From: DASZBX01 sp035943635
GTDB taxonomy: Bacteria; Actinomycetota; Actinomycetes; Streptomycetales; Catenulisporaceae
Direction: 5' to 3'
Length of the DNA stretch: 57,784 bases
NCBI GenBank assembly: GCA_035943635.1
Contig: DASZBX010000094.1
Coordinates: 1-57,784 of the forward strand
Made by a program: the position numbers and the translations under genes. The notes beneath the pieces are model-generated. The model searched no databases. It had not been told where the DNA came from and saw only the letters and a list, made by a program, of their open reading frames with translations. Position 1 is the stretch's first letter; each line of letters opens with the position of its first letter. This document shows, in pieces, positions 8,037-17,249 of this stretch.

Positions 8037-8933
8037 ATGAGAACGCGACGAGGTCTGTGCACCGGTGCCCTGCTGGCTGCCGCCGTCCTGCTCACCGGGG
8101 CGTGCAGCCAGGCGACAGGCAGCGGAACCACGGCCGCGCCCAGCGTGCTTCCGGTGGCCCAGCCGGGCGGGACCGGTTCTCCGGCATCCGGGGACGCGAC
8201 CGGGACCGGCGCTGCTTCCGCGAGTTCGAGTGCGAGCGCGATCACGTCGGCCTCTGCGGCCGCCACTGCGGACAGCGCTCTGGCCGGGAAGACAGTCGTG
8301 CTGGACCCCGGGCACGACGGCGGGAACGAGTCCCATCCGTCCGAGGTCAACAAGCTCGTGCCGCAGGGCTTCGGCCAATCCAAGCCCTGCGACAACACCG
8401 GCACCAACGGCGACGACGGCTACCCCGAGCACGAGTTCACCTTCACCGTCGCGCTGCTGGTGCAGCAGATCCTCCAGCAGCACGGCCTCAAAGTGATCCT
8501 CACCCGGACGAATGACACCGGCGTCGGCCCGTGCGTGAACATCCGCGCCCAGATCGGCAACGACGCGCCCGCCGCGGCCGCCGTGTCGATCCACGCCGAC
8601 GGCAACTACGGCGGCCACGGCTACCAGATCCTGGAAGCCGTCAAGTCGGTCGGCGGCCCGGCGAACGACGCGAAGTCGCACCAGCTGGCCGTCGCGATGC
8701 ACAACACCTTCTCCGCCGAGTCGGGCTTCACGCCGTCGACCTACGCCGGGGTCAACGGCTACGAACCGCGCACCGACATCGCCGGGCTGAACCTGTCCAC
8801 AGTGCCGAAAGTGCTGGTCGAGTGCGGGAACATGCGCGACTCCGGCGACCTCTCGCTAGAGGAGTCGCCGACCGGGCGACAGCACATCGCGCAGGCCATC
8901 GCCGACGGGATCATGGCCTTCCTCTCGTCCTGA
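8037..8933 (+). CDS. N-acetylmuramoyl-L-alanine amidase lipoprotein (Amidase_3)
   Basis: 298 residues. The N-terminus has a lipoprotein signal ending in a lipobox (LLTGAC), so the mature enzyme should be tethered outside the membrane by Cys. A low-complexity Ser/Ala/Thr linker leads to an Amidase_3 domain (about 83-298) with GKTVVLDPGHDGG (zinc His), the Glu of PEHEFTFTVAL, SIHADG (second zinc His) and the catalytic-region Glu in VLVECGNM. It cleaves the amide bond between MurNAc and the stem peptide. It is closer to the small actinobacterial lipoprotein amidases than to CwlB/AmiA. Start ATG 8037; a GTG directly before it is possible. Confidence 0.88.
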   Translation: MRTRRGLCTGALLAAAVLLTGACSQATGSGTTAAPSVLPVAQPGGTGSPASGDATGTGAASASSSASAITSASAAATADSALAGKTVVLDPGHDGGNESHPSEVNKLVPQGFGQSKPCDNTGTNGDDGYPEHEFTFTVALLVQQILQQHGLKVILTRTNDTGVGPCVNIRAQIGNDAPAAAAVSIHADGNYGGHGYQILEAVKSVGGPANDAKSHQLAVAMHNTFSAESGFTPSTYAGVNGYEPRTDIAGLNLSTVPKVLVECGNMRDSGDLSLEESPTGRQHIAQAIADGIMAFLSS

Positions 8934-8969
8934 GGCCGGCTCGGGGTTGCGCGCTCGAAAGCCCCAATC

Positions 8970-9731
8970 TCAGCGGTGCACCAACTCGACCGCGCCGCCG
9001 TCGAACTTCGCCCCGACGCCCTCGAACAACGCCTTGGCCGGCGCGTTGAGCTCGTCGACCTCGGCGAACACCGACGTGACCCCGGCACTGTGGGCCGAAC
9101 CGAGCACCTCGGCCAGCAGCCCCCGCGCCACGCCCCTCCGCCGGTGGCTCATCCGCACGGCGATCAGCCCCAACCGCGGCCGGCGGGGGAGCGGCGCCAC
9201 CCGGGCCAGGCCCACGTACTGCCCGTCCTCGTCCTGCGCGACGACATACGTCGACGGGTAGAGCACCCCGCCCCCGCCCGGCCGGCCGAGCAGCTCCGCG
9301 GGCATCGACTGCCAGCCGAGCGTGGCGTCCACCTCCGCGCGCACGACCCGGTCCAGGTCGTCCAGCAGATCCGCCCGGGCCATCCCCGCGGACAGGATCG
9401 ACACGCCCTCCGGCGGCGGGCGCATGCCGAGCCGGGTACTGCGCGGGTCGGTCGGCAGGACGTACTCCCGTTCGAGCCGGTGCGCCGCGAAACCGACGCT
9501 GCGCCACAGGGCCAGGAGGTCGGTGTCGTCGTCGTCCACCACGGTGTACAGCGGCGCCGGCAGATCCGCCAGCATCGCCGCGGCCAGCTGGTGGAAGATC
9601 TCGTCTCCCCACGCGTCGATGCTCAGGAAGACCCGCCGGTCCGGCCGCTGCAGAGCATGCCCCCGGCCGACCACCTCGTCGTCCACCAAGGCGTGCCAGA
9701 CCCGGCCCTCGGCGACCCGGGAGATCACCAT
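8970..9731 (-). CDS. GNAT-family N-acetyltransferase
   Basis: About 253 residues from ATG 9731; a GTG at 9746 is an alternative. The C-terminal GNAT fold (about 150-250) has the acetyl-CoA loop as VRMSHRRRGVARGLLAEVL and the strand-helix end NAPAKALFEGVGAKFDGGAVEL. The N-terminal part resembles a second, degenerate GNAT half (ALWRSVGFAAHRLEREYVL), so this is a tandem two-GNAT protein. The acceptor is unknown. It converges with the amidase gene and is divergent from the SDR gene. Confidence 0.8.
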   Translation of the reverse strand: MVISRVAEGRVWHALVDDEVVGRGHALQRPDRRVFLSIDAWGDEIFHQLAAAMLADLPAPLYTVVDDDDTDLLALWRSVGFAAHRLEREYVLPTDPRSTRLGMRPPPEGVSILSAGMARADLLDDLDRVVRAEVDATLGWQSMPAELLGRPGGGGVLYPSTYVVAQDEDGQYVGLARVAPLPRRPRLGLIAVRMSHRRRGVARGLLAEVLGSAHSAGVTSVFAEVDELNAPAKALFEGVGAKFDGGAVELVHR

Positions 9732-9927
9732 GCTCTCTTTTCCCACGCCCCCATGCTACTGGCCGCACTCGAACTACCGGCCGAAACGCGGAAAAAGAGC
9801 CGACCGCGGACTTCGGCTCGGATGGATCAAGGCGGGGCGGTGCGGGATACTGCTCGGGTGCGGGAGTGGGTCCTGCCCCGGATCTCGGGGTGGGGCGGCG
9901 GACGAGTGAGGGTTGGAGGCGCGGGCT

Positions 9928-10794
9928 ATGGCTCGGGTGGTGGTGACCGGCAGCAGCGGGAAGCTGGGCAGGCATGTGGTGCGGGAGTTGGTGGGGGCCG
10001 GGTGGGACGTCGTGGGGCTCGACTCCCGGCCGGGTAGCGAGCCGGGGGTGCAGACCGTCGTGGTCGACCTGGCGGACTTCGGGCAGACGTTCGCGGCACT
10101 GAGCGGCGTGGACGACCGCTACGACCACGTGGACGCGGTGGTGCACCTGGCCGCGATTCCGGCGCCGGGGTTGCGCACCGACGCGGTGACCTTCCAGAAC
10201 AACGTCGCCTGCACGTACAACGTGTTCACCGCAGCGCGCCGGGCCGGGATCCGCAACGTGGTGTGGGCTTCGAGCGAGACCGTGCTCGGGTTGCCGTTCG
10301 ACGAGGCGCCGCCGTACGTGCCGGTCGACGAGGAGTATCACCCGCGGCCGAACAGCTCCTACTCGCTGTGCAAGACCCTGGAAGAGGAGATGGCCCGGCA
10401 GCTGTGCCGCTGGGAGCCGGACATGAAGATGGTCGGATTGCGCTTCTCCAACGTGATGGACGTGGTCGACTACGTCGCGTTCCCCGATTTCGACGCCGAT
10501 CCGCGGCTGCGCAAGTGGAACCTGTGGGGGTACATCGACGGCCGGGATGGCGCCCAGGCGGTGCGGCGCGGGCTGGAGTACGACGTGCCGGGCGCGGAGG
10601 TGTTCGTGATCGCCAGTCCGGACACGGTCATGAGCCGGCCGAACTCCGAACTGCTGGCGGAGTACTTCCCCGATGTGCCGCTGCGCCGGGAGATCGGGGA
10701 CCACGAGACCCTGCTGAGCATCGACAAGGCCCGCAAGCTGCTCGGGTATGCGCCGCAGTATTCGTGGCGGACCGAGGTGGCCGCGGAGCGGTAA
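9928..10794 (+). CDS. NAD(P)-dependent epimerase/dehydratase (extended SDR)
   Basis: 288 residues; ATG 9928 with GGAGG 8 bases upstream. The Rossmann motif TGSSGKLGRH is at residues 7-16, the NVACTYNVF region follows, and the catalytic YxxxK is Y145-K149 (SSYSLCKT), with Ser at about 116. The C-terminal half carries substrate-binding elements including WGYIDGRDGAQAVRRGL. Relatives act on nucleotide sugars or on uronic acids. The substrate cannot be assigned here. It is followed 41 bases on by the Mut7-C gene. Confidence 0.85.
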   Translation: MARVVVTGSSGKLGRHVVRELVGAGWDVVGLDSRPGSEPGVQTVVVDLADFGQTFAALSGVDDRYDHVDAVVHLAAIPAPGLRTDAVTFQNNVACTYNVFTAARRAGIRNVVWASSETVLGLPFDEAPPYVPVDEEYHPRPNSSYSLCKTLEEEMARQLCRWEPDMKMVGLRFSNVMDVVDYVAFPDFDADPRLRKWNLWGYIDGRDGAQAVRRGLEYDVPGAEVFVIASPDTVMSRPNSELLAEYFPDVPLRREIGDHETLLSIDKARKLLGYAPQYSWRTEVAAER

Positions 10795-10835
10795 AGCAAT
10801 GGCGTGGCTGCGGGCGGGGCTGACATGCTGGCCGC

Positions 10836-11615
10836 GTGGACAAGGTGGAGATCCAAGTCGGTTTCGCTTCGCAGTCGTACGTCTTCGTCAGTGCGACGCA
10901 CCGGGTGGATCGGCCCACCGCGGCGTGGACGGACGGTACGTCCTCGCTGGGGCATGTCGTCGAGTCGCTCGGCGTGCCGCTGACGGAGGTGGGCGCGCTG
11001 CTGGTGGACGGGCGGCCGGTCGAGCGGTCGCACGTCCCGGCGGCCGGGGAGCGCGTGCAGGTGGAGGCGATGGGCCGACCGCAGGCAGTGGGCGGTGCGG
11101 CAACCGCGGCAGCTCCAACCACAGCTGAGGGCGCGAAGCCGGGGGCGATGCGGTTCCTGCTGGACATCCACCTGGGAACGCTGGCCCGGCGCCTGCGGCT
11201 GTTGGGTGTGGACGCGGCGTATGAGAACCCGGATATCGGCGACGCGGCGCTCGCCGCGCGCTCGGCTGCCGAGGGGCGGGTGATGCTCTCGCGCGACCTC
11301 GGGTTGTTGCGGCGCAAGGAGATCTTCGCCGGGGCCTACGTCTACAGTCACCAGCCGGCGGAGCAGTTGGACGACGTGCTGTCCCGGTTCGCGCCGACGC
11401 TGGCGCCGTGGACACGGTGCACGGCGTGCAACGGCATACTCCAGGCAGCCACGAAGGAATCGGTGCAGGACCAGTTGCCGGACGGCACGGAGCGTACCTA
11501 CGACGGGTTCGCGAAGTGCGGCGACTGCGGGCAGGCGTATTGGCGCGGCGCGCACTACTCGCGGCTCAACGAGATCGTCGAGCGGGCAGTGCTCAAGTTC
11601 GGCGCCGCTGCGTGA
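10836..11615 (+). CDS. Mut7-C RNase-domain protein with N-terminal ubiquitin-like fold
   Basis: 259 residues. Residues 1-75 look like the ubiquitin-like (ThiS/MoaD-type) Mut7-C-associated domain. Residues about 105-190 are the PIN-like Mut7-C domain, recognisable by RFLLDIHLGTLARRLRLLGVD and VMLSRDLGLLRRKE. A zinc ribbon follows (CTAC and CGDCGQAYW). The family is predicted to be RNA-cleaving; enzymatic activity is inferred from fold. GTG start at 10836 with only a weak binding site. The stop overlaps the GTG of the MFS transporter (GTGA), so both are co-translated. Confidence 0.85.
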   Translation: MDKVEIQVGFASQSYVFVSATHRVDRPTAAWTDGTSSLGHVVESLGVPLTEVGALLVDGRPVERSHVPAAGERVQVEAMGRPQAVGGAATAAAPTTAEGAKPGAMRFLLDIHLGTLARRLRLLGVDAAYENPDIGDAALAARSAAEGRVMLSRDLGLLRRKEIFAGAYVYSHQPAEQLDDVLSRFAPTLAPWTRCTACNGILQAATKESVQDQLPDGTERTYDGFAKCGDCGQAYWRGAHYSRLNEIVERAVLKFGAAA

Positions 11616-12964
11616 GGGCGCGCGGCCGCGTCAATCCGTACCGGCTGTACCTGTTCGGGATGGAGCTGCCGGCTGCCTTCCTGGTCGCCTTCGCATACAC
11701 GACGGCGATCGTGTACTACGTCGACTCCGGGCATCTCAATCCACTGCAACTCGTGGCGCTCGGGACCGTGCTGGAGGTGTCGTACTTCGTCGCGCAGCTG
11801 CCGACCGGCGTGGTGGCCGATCTGGTCAGCCGGCGGGCGTGCGTGGTGGTGGGCTGGATTCTGGAGGGCATCGGGTTCGCCGAGCAGGGGTTTTCCGCGG
11901 GCTTCGGGAATCTGGTCGCGGCGCAGGCGGTCTTCGGGATCGGGGCGGCGTTGCAGGCCGGGGCGCAGGACGCGTGGATCGCCGACGAGCTCGACGAGGA
12001 GGCGATGACGCCGGTCTATGTGCGGGCCACGCAGCTCGGGCTGGTCGGGACCGTGGGCGGCGCCGCGCTCAGCGGGATCGTCGCGTCGCAGAGGTTGTAT
12101 TTGCCGATGCTGCTCGGGGGAATCGGGATCTGCCTGGTCGGGGTCGTGCTGGCGTTTGTGTTGCCGCAGAACACCTTTCGCAGGGCAACACAGGGGGCTG
12201 AGGAACCGGAAAGACGGCGCGGGATCGTCGGGCGGTCATGGGAGATGTTCGCCGGGCAGATCCGGGAGTCGCGGGTGGCGGTGCTGGCGGTGCCGGGATT
12301 CGCACTGCTGTTGGGCGCGACCTTCTTCGCCGGGATGTGGAGCGAGAGTTTCGACCGGTTGTGGGGCGACTTCCTGATTCGCGACATCCGGTTTCCGGTG
12401 GTGTTCGGCCTGAGCCCGACGGCCTGGTTCAGCGTGGTCGCGGTGGTCGTGGCGGTGCTCGGACTCGGGTCGACCGAGATCGCGAACCGGCGGATCGACC
12501 GGCTCGGGCACGCGGCCGTGGCCGGGACGCTGCTGGTCGTCACCGTGCTGATCGGAGTCGGGGTGCTGGTGATGACCTCGGCGCACGGCTTCGCGCCGGC
12601 GATTGCGGCGTATCTGGTCGTGCAGGTGCTCCGGCCGGTGGCGTATCCGCTGGTCACGGGCTGGATCGTCAGCCGGGTCGACGCGCGCGTGCGGGCGACG
12701 GCGCTGTCCGCGCGCGACATGTTCGACAGCGGCGGGCAGATCATCGGCGGGCCGGTGGTGGGGTGGATCGGGGTCGTCGGGACGGTCCGGGCGGCGTTGT
12801 ATGCGGGCGCGGTCGCGTTGGCGCCGGCGATCGCGTTGCTGGTTGCGGCCACGCGGCGGGTCCCGGCCTTGCCGCCGGAGGACGCCGGGAGCCTCGGCGA
12901 GGTCGGCGGTCCCGGGGAGTCCGGTGCGGCGGCCGGGCAGGCTCGGAACCGGTCAGGAGGCTGA
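11612..12964 (+). CDS. MFS transporter
   Basis: 450 residues starting at the GTG that overlaps the previous stop. About 10-12 hydrophobic segments are visible. The loop between helices 2 and 3 reads PTGVVADLVSRRACVVVGW, which is the MFS signature GxxxDxxxRR. A long central loop (about 195-230) divides two halves. It belongs to the group of small-molecule/drug exporters; the substrate is unknown. The last 12 bases overlap the end of the convergent ROK gene. Confidence 0.87.
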   Translation: MRARGRVNPYRLYLFGMELPAAFLVAFAYTTAIVYYVDSGHLNPLQLVALGTVLEVSYFVAQLPTGVVADLVSRRACVVVGWILEGIGFAEQGFSAGFGNLVAAQAVFGIGAALQAGAQDAWIADELDEEAMTPVYVRATQLGLVGTVGGAALSGIVASQRLYLPMLLGGIGICLVGVVLAFVLPQNTFRRATQGAEEPERRRGIVGRSWEMFAGQIRESRVAVLAVPGFALLLGATFFAGMWSESFDRLWGDFLIRDIRFPVVFGLSPTAWFSVVAVVVAVLGLGSTEIANRRIDRLGHAAVAGTLLVVTVLIGVGVLVMTSAHGFAPAIAAYLVVQVLRPVAYPLVTGWIVSRVDARVRATALSARDMFDSGGQIIGGPVVGWIGVVGTVRAALYAGAVALAPAIALLVAATRRVPALPPEDAGSLGEVGGPGESGAAAGQARNRSGG

Positions 12965-14134
12965 GGCCGGCGGGTCGGAACTGGTCATGTTGGCCAGGTG
13001 CTGCGGCGCCCGGGTGAGGACCCCGCCTGCGGCGCCCAGGGCCTCGGCGCGTTCGCCCAGGGCCCCGCTGACCACGGTGACCCCCTGGGCGGCGGACGGC
13101 AGGGTGTCGCGGGAGATCGCCCGGCGCAGCGGCGCGAAGAGCACCTCGCCGGCCATGGCCAGGTCGCCGCCGACCACGACCAGGTCGGGGTTGAGCAGCG
13201 TGACCAGCACGGCCAGGGCCCGGCCGATCGCCTCCCCGGCGTCCTCGACCGCCCGGATCGCGCCCTTGTTGCCCTCGGCCAGCAGGCGCGGCAGGTCGGC
13301 CGGGGCCACCGGTTCGCCCCAGCTCTCCGCGAGCAGCCGGGCCACGGCGACCGGGCTGGCGATGGTCTCCAGGCAGCCGCGGTTGCCGCAGCGGCAGATC
13401 CGGCCCTCGGCCGCGGCCGGCAGGTGGCCGATCTCGCCGACCAGGCCGCGCGAGCCGGACAGCAGGGCGCCGCCGGCGACCAGGCCGGCGCCGATGCCCG
13501 CGGACAGGCGGACGTACACCATGTCGTTGGAGTTGCGCCCGGCGCCGTAGAGGCGTTCGGCCAGGGCGCCGGCGTCGGCGTCGTTCATCAGGCGCACCGG
13601 CAGGCCGGTCAGCTGCTCCAGTTCGTTGCCCGGGCGCACGCCGGTCCAGCCGGGCAGGATGCCCTCGGCGCCGAGGGCGCCGGTGGTCTTGTCGACCGGC
13701 GAGGCGATGCCGGCGCCCAGGCCCAGGACGCGTTCGAGCGGGACGCCCTGTTCGGTCAGGGCCCGGTCGATCAGGCCGGCCACCAGGTGCAGGGTCTCGT
13801 GCGGGGTGCGGTCGACGTCCTGGGCCACGACGGTGTCCCAGACCGGGGCGCCGAACAGGTCGCACAGCATCACCCGGATGTGCTGGTGGCCGATGTCGGC
13901 GCCGATCGCGTAGGCGGCCCGCGGGTCCAGGGACAGCGGCTGGGCCGGGCGGCCGGTGGTCGGGCGGGTCTCGAGTTCGGCCGCGGCGGTGTCCTCGTGC
14001 ACGAGTCCGGCCGCGATCAGGTCGGCGACCAGGGCGGAGACGGTCGCGCGGGACAGGCCGGTGAGTTTGACCAGCTGGGTGCGGCTGGTGTGCACGTTGT
14101 CGTGCAGCGCCTGCAGGACGCGGAGCCGGCCCAC
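12953..14134 (-). CDS. ROK-family transcriptional regulator
   Basis: 393 residues. An N-terminal winged helix (about 1-65; GRLRVLQALHDN and GLSRATVSALVADLI) precedes a ROK/sugar-kinase-like domain with AYAIGADIGHQHIRVMLCD and the zinc site RICRCGNRGCLETI. This is the NagC/XylR-type repressor pattern. ROK repressors are released by a sugar or sugar phosphate and normally control neighbouring sugar genes. None is intact here; a short possible gene remnant lies just upstream. The start is uncertain: GTG 14134 is used, but the frame stays open further upstream with residues (IPLNLREVGRL) that look genuine and no standard start codon. Confidence 0.88.
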   Translation of the reverse strand: MGRLRVLQALHDNVHTSRTQLVKLTGLSRATVSALVADLIAAGLVHEDTAAAELETRPTTGRPAQPLSLDPRAAYAIGADIGHQHIRVMLCDLFGAPVWDTVVAQDVDRTPHETLHLVAGLIDRALTEQGVPLERVLGLGAGIASPVDKTTGALGAEGILPGWTGVRPGNELEQLTGLPVRLMNDADAGALAERLYGAGRNSNDMVYVRLSAGIGAGLVAGGALLSGSRGLVGEIGHLPAAAEGRICRCGNRGCLETIASPVAVARLLAESWGEPVAPADLPRLLAEGNKGAIRAVEDAGEAIGRALAVLVTLLNPDLVVVGGDLAMAGEVLFAPLRRAISRDTLPSAAQGVTVVSGALGERAEALGAAGGVLTRAPQHLANMTSSDPPASAS

Positions 14135-14209
14135 TTCGCGCAGGTTCAGCGGGATGTCGATGGCGTGCTCCTCGGGTGTCGGTGGCGGCGGGCGGGGTAG
14201 TCGGGACGG

Positions 14210-14738
14210 TCGGGAAGGCCGGGGCGAGCTTGATCCTACGGGGAGCGTAGGAAATGCGGGGTACGCGGAGGAACTCTCCGCGCACCCCGCGCTGTCGGGA
14301 CCGGCTCACCGGCCCGGGGCTACTACGAGTCGTAGATCAGGTCGAACTCCTCCCACAGTGCCGGGGAACTCGCAGGTCTGATGTGCCGACGCGGTGGGTG
14401 TCGCCGGTCGGCCGGGTCGGTTGACATCGTTGTCTGGTCCGAAGTCACCTGGGTGGCGCGTGGTTGCGCCGGACCACGCGTATCGTCGGCTTTGGCTCGA
14501 ATGGGCCTCGGGTGTGTGCCGATCGCTGCTGATGTTGCGTCAGGGTTATGCGTAAGTCAAGGAGGATTCGGGTCAACCCAACGGTCATGGCGCGGCGCAG
14601 CCTCAGTGTATGGACTGAAGTCGGAGAAAGGTGGGGGGCGGGGGCCTGCATCATTCTGGACTTGCCGGTCCACTTTCCGGGCCGTAGCGTTCTGGGGAGA
14701 AGGCGCGGTGCTGAACAGATCGGAAGGGAGTGATCACG
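14210..14738. other. Intergenic region with possible gene remnant
   Basis: This 529-base stretch separates divergent ROK and TetR genes. On the minus strand, a frame ending at a TAG at 14323-14325 reads PALWEEFDLIYDS before the stop. That looks like the C-terminus of a real enzyme whose body has been deleted. Position 14421 has TTGACA but no matching -10 is evident. I see no other gene with a convincing start. Confidence 0.4.
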
Positions 14739-15389
14739 ATGCACGACCGGCAGACTGATCCTCGTCCCGGGACGCGCCCGGTCACGCCGAAGGGCGCCGC
14801 GACCCGCCGGCGGATCATCGAGGGCGCGGCGACCGAGATCCGCGAGCGCGGGGTCGAGGTGACCACGTTGGACGACGTGCGCGCCCGGACGCACACCAGC
14901 AAGAGCCAGCTGTTCCACTATTTTCCGCAGGGCAAGGACGAACTGCTGCTGGCCGTGGCCCGGCACGAGGCCGGCCGGGTGCTCGACGACCAGCAGCCGG
15001 AGCTCGACGGGCTCACGTCGTGGCCGGCCTGGCTGGCGTGGCGGGACAAGGTCGTGGCCCGCTACCGCGGCCGGGGACCGCAGTGCCCGCTCACTGCCCT
15101 GATGTCGCAGCTGCGCCGTAGCACGCCGGGGACGCAGTCGGTGGTGAGCGAGCTGATGGACCAGTGGCAGCGCCGGATCGCGGCCGGGATCCGTCAGATG
15201 CAGGGAGCGGGGGAGGTCGATGCCGGGTTGGACGCGGATCGGGTTGCGGGCGCGATCCTGGCCGCGATCCAGGGCGGGGTTGTGATCCTGATGTCCACCG
15301 GGCGGATCGAGCAGCTGGAGGCGGCGCTCGACGTCAACATCGCGTTCTTGCGGGCGAAGGTGGTCGTCGAGGGGTGGGCGGCCGGGTAG
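14739..15389 (+). CDS. TetR-family transcriptional regulator
   Basis: 216 residues; ATG 14739 with GGAAGGGA about 9 bases upstream (a GTG at 14730 is too close to it). The N-terminal helix-turn-helix is clear: ATRRRIIEGAATEIRERG followed by TTLDDVRARTHTSKSQLFHYFPQGKDELLLAV. The ligand-binding half resembles the TetR_C of LmrA/YxaF-type regulators. The target is unknown; such proteins usually repress a neighbouring gene. The only nearby candidate on the same side is the secreted protein at 15663. Confidence 0.9.
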   Translation: MHDRQTDPRPGTRPVTPKGAATRRRIIEGAATEIRERGVEVTTLDDVRARTHTSKSQLFHYFPQGKDELLLAVARHEAGRVLDDQQPELDGLTSWPAWLAWRDKVVARYRGRGPQCPLTALMSQLRRSTPGTQSVVSELMDQWQRRIAAGIRQMQGAGEVDAGLDADRVAGAILAAIQGGVVILMSTGRIEQLEAALDVNIAFLRAKVVVEGWAAG

Positions 15390-15662
15390 CGGGGGGTCGG
15401 GCGGCGTGATCGTTCCGGGGCGTATCCGACCCGTGAGAAGAGGCGCGGGAGCGCTATGCACAGGGCATTGATTGCCTTACAGTATTCCCCAATGGTCTAG
15501 TCCAGTTCGCGCGCTACCCCCTGCCAGCTGGCATCACGTGCCGGCGGGGGGCGAACCGGCCTGCCCACCACCGCACGGCCTTCGGACGGCGACCGACTGC
15601 CGGGCGTTTGCACCAGCATCCCGTCCACCGCAGCTCAGCCCCAGCTTCAGGAGACCTCGACG

Positions 15663-16076
15663 ATGCCATTCCTCGGACGCCGTACAGCCACAGCCGCCGT
15701 CACCCTGCTCTCCGCCGCCGGCGCCATCACTTTCGCCGCGCCCGCCGCCAACGCCGACACACTCAACTGCCTCGCCGACGTGTACGCCGTGCAACTCGAC
15801 AACAACAACGCCGTCGCGGACGACGCCGCCGGCAACACCTCGGCCGCCTACGCCGAGGACGCCGGGAGCGCCTACTACCGCACCCAGGGCGCGCCCAACT
15901 GCTACTACAACCCGTCTGTGCCGTACGGGATCTACACGGACGCCTCCGAAGGCTTCGGCTACGTGGCCGCCGCGGAGACCGCGAACAACGCGGGCCAGGC
16001 CGCCACGGCGCTGTCCTACGGCCAGACGGCCGCCACGTACCTCGCGACCGCGGTCAACTATCTAGAGATGCACTGA
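15663..16076 (+). CDS. Small secreted protein of unknown function
   Basis: 137 residues; ATG 15663 with AGGAGACC upstream. A classical signal peptide covers 1-31 (GRRTATAAVTLLSAAGAITF, cleavage after ANA). The mature protein of about 106 residues is Ala/Tyr/Asn rich, has two Cys residues that could form a disulfide (NCLAD and APNCYYN), and ends in a helical stretch. I recognise no family. It is followed by a perfect hairpin at 16141. Confidence 0.7.
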   Translation: MPFLGRRTATAAVTLLSAAGAITFAAPAANADTLNCLADVYAVQLDNNNAVADDAAGNTSAAYAEDAGSAYYRTQGAPNCYYNPSVPYGIYTDASEGFGYVAAAETANNAGQAATALSYGQTAATYLATAVNYLEMH

Positions 16077-16140
16077 GATCCGATGCCCCCGGCAGGCACA
16101 TACCCGCAGCTCGGCAGGGCCCCGAGCGGACCGCGGCACG

Positions 16141-16166
16141 CTAGATCGCCTACGATGGCGATCTAG
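16141..16166. terminator. Perfect 10-base inverted repeat
   Basis: CTAGATCGCC and GGCGATCTAG flank a 6-base loop (TACGAT). It lies 65 bases after the secreted-protein gene and 35 bases before the HAD gene. With no U-run, it could be a terminator for the first gene or an operator for the second. Confidence 0.45.
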
Positions 16167-16200
16167 ATTCACCGCAGAAACGCGAAGGGACCAGACGACA

Positions 16201-16905
16201 GTGACCGATCTCAGCCGGCGCCCGGCCTGGCGCGCTCAGGCGCTCCTATTCGACATGGACGGGACGCTCGTCGACTCGGGCGCGGTGGTGGACCGGACCT
16301 GGCGGCGGTTCGCCGTGCGGCACGGCCTGGACGGCGACGAGGTGGTCTCCGCCGCGCAGGGACGCCGGTCGATCGACACCGTGACCCGCTTCGTCGCGCC
16401 GGGCGTGGACGCGGCGGCGGAGGCCGCGCGGACGCTGGCCGAGGAGATCGAGGACCTCGACGGCATCGTGGCGCTGCCCGGCGCCCGGGAACTGCTCGCG
16501 ACCGTGCCGGCCGGCCGTTGGGCGATGGTCACCTCCGCGCCGCGTGACCTGGCCGTGGGCCGGATGGCCGCGGCCGGGCTGCCGTTGCCGGGTGTGGTGA
16601 TCACGGCCGAGGACGTGCGCCACGGCAAGCCGCACCCCGAGGGCTACCTCGCGGCCGCGGCCAGGCTGGGCGTTGCGGCAGACGCGGCGGTCGTTTTCGA
16701 GGACACCGACGCCGGACTCGCCGCGGCGGGCAGTGCGGGCGCGCTGCAGGTGGCCGTCGGTTCGGCGAACACGGCGAGCGCCCAGGGGTTATTGCAGATC
16801 ACTGATTACAGCGACGTCGCGGTCGCCGTCGCTGCGGATGGTTGGTTGACCATGGTCCTGCCGCCGCAGGTCAGTGCGCGGCGGTTCGCCGAGCCGGTCG
16901 CCTGA
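16201..16905 (+). CDS. HAD-IA family phosphatase, sugar-phosphatase-like
   Basis: 234 residues from GTG 16201. All four HAD motifs are visible: LLFDMDGTLVDSG (nucleophile Asp), MVTSAP (motif II Thr/Ser), HGKPHPEGYL (motif III Lys) and VVFEDTDAGLAAA (motif IV Asp pair). The helical cap lies between motifs I and II. This arrangement matches small sugar-phosphate or 2-deoxyglucose-6-phosphate phosphatases. The true substrate is unknown. Confidence 0.9.
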   Translation: MTDLSRRPAWRAQALLFDMDGTLVDSGAVVDRTWRRFAVRHGLDGDEVVSAAQGRRSIDTVTRFVAPGVDAAAEAARTLAEEIEDLDGIVALPGARELLATVPAGRWAMVTSAPRDLAVGRMAAAGLPLPGVVITAEDVRHGKPHPEGYLAAAARLGVAADAAVVFEDTDAGLAAAGSAGALQVAVGSANTASAQGLLQITDYSDVAVAVAADGWLTMVLPPQVSARRFAEPVA

Positions 16906-17249
16906 GGGGCGCCGCGTCCCGGGCAGGCAGGCGGGCCGGGCGGCGGTCAAGACCATTGTCCAAGCTCGGGATCGAACGCCGGGTGCAGGCGGCGGTGCTC
17001 GTGTCCAACCTCAAGGGCCGTGGGCGGCCGGGCGCGGGGGGAGCGGCGTGATCCGGCGCCGCGGAGCGGCTCTCTGGCCCGGATTCCGTGCGGGGTAGGC
17101 CGTTCACCGGCGGTCGGGGGCGCGCGGGTGTGGCGTGCGTCGGCGGGGTAGCCCCTCGCTCGCGCCGGGCTGGGGGCGCTACCGTGGGCGCACGACAGAT
17201 CGCCGCGGGCCGGGACCCCGCTCGCGGCGGGTGGAACGAAGGAGCCGCA

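Noticed and set aside
8911..10704. 597-codon minus-strand frame across GNAT and SDR genes
   Set aside because: It is antisense to the SDR gene and out of frame with the GNAT protein; no domain is recognisable.
14548..14733. 61-codon plus-strand frame before TetR
   Set aside because: AAGGAGG-like sequence nearby is not well placed and the product has no recognisable feature.
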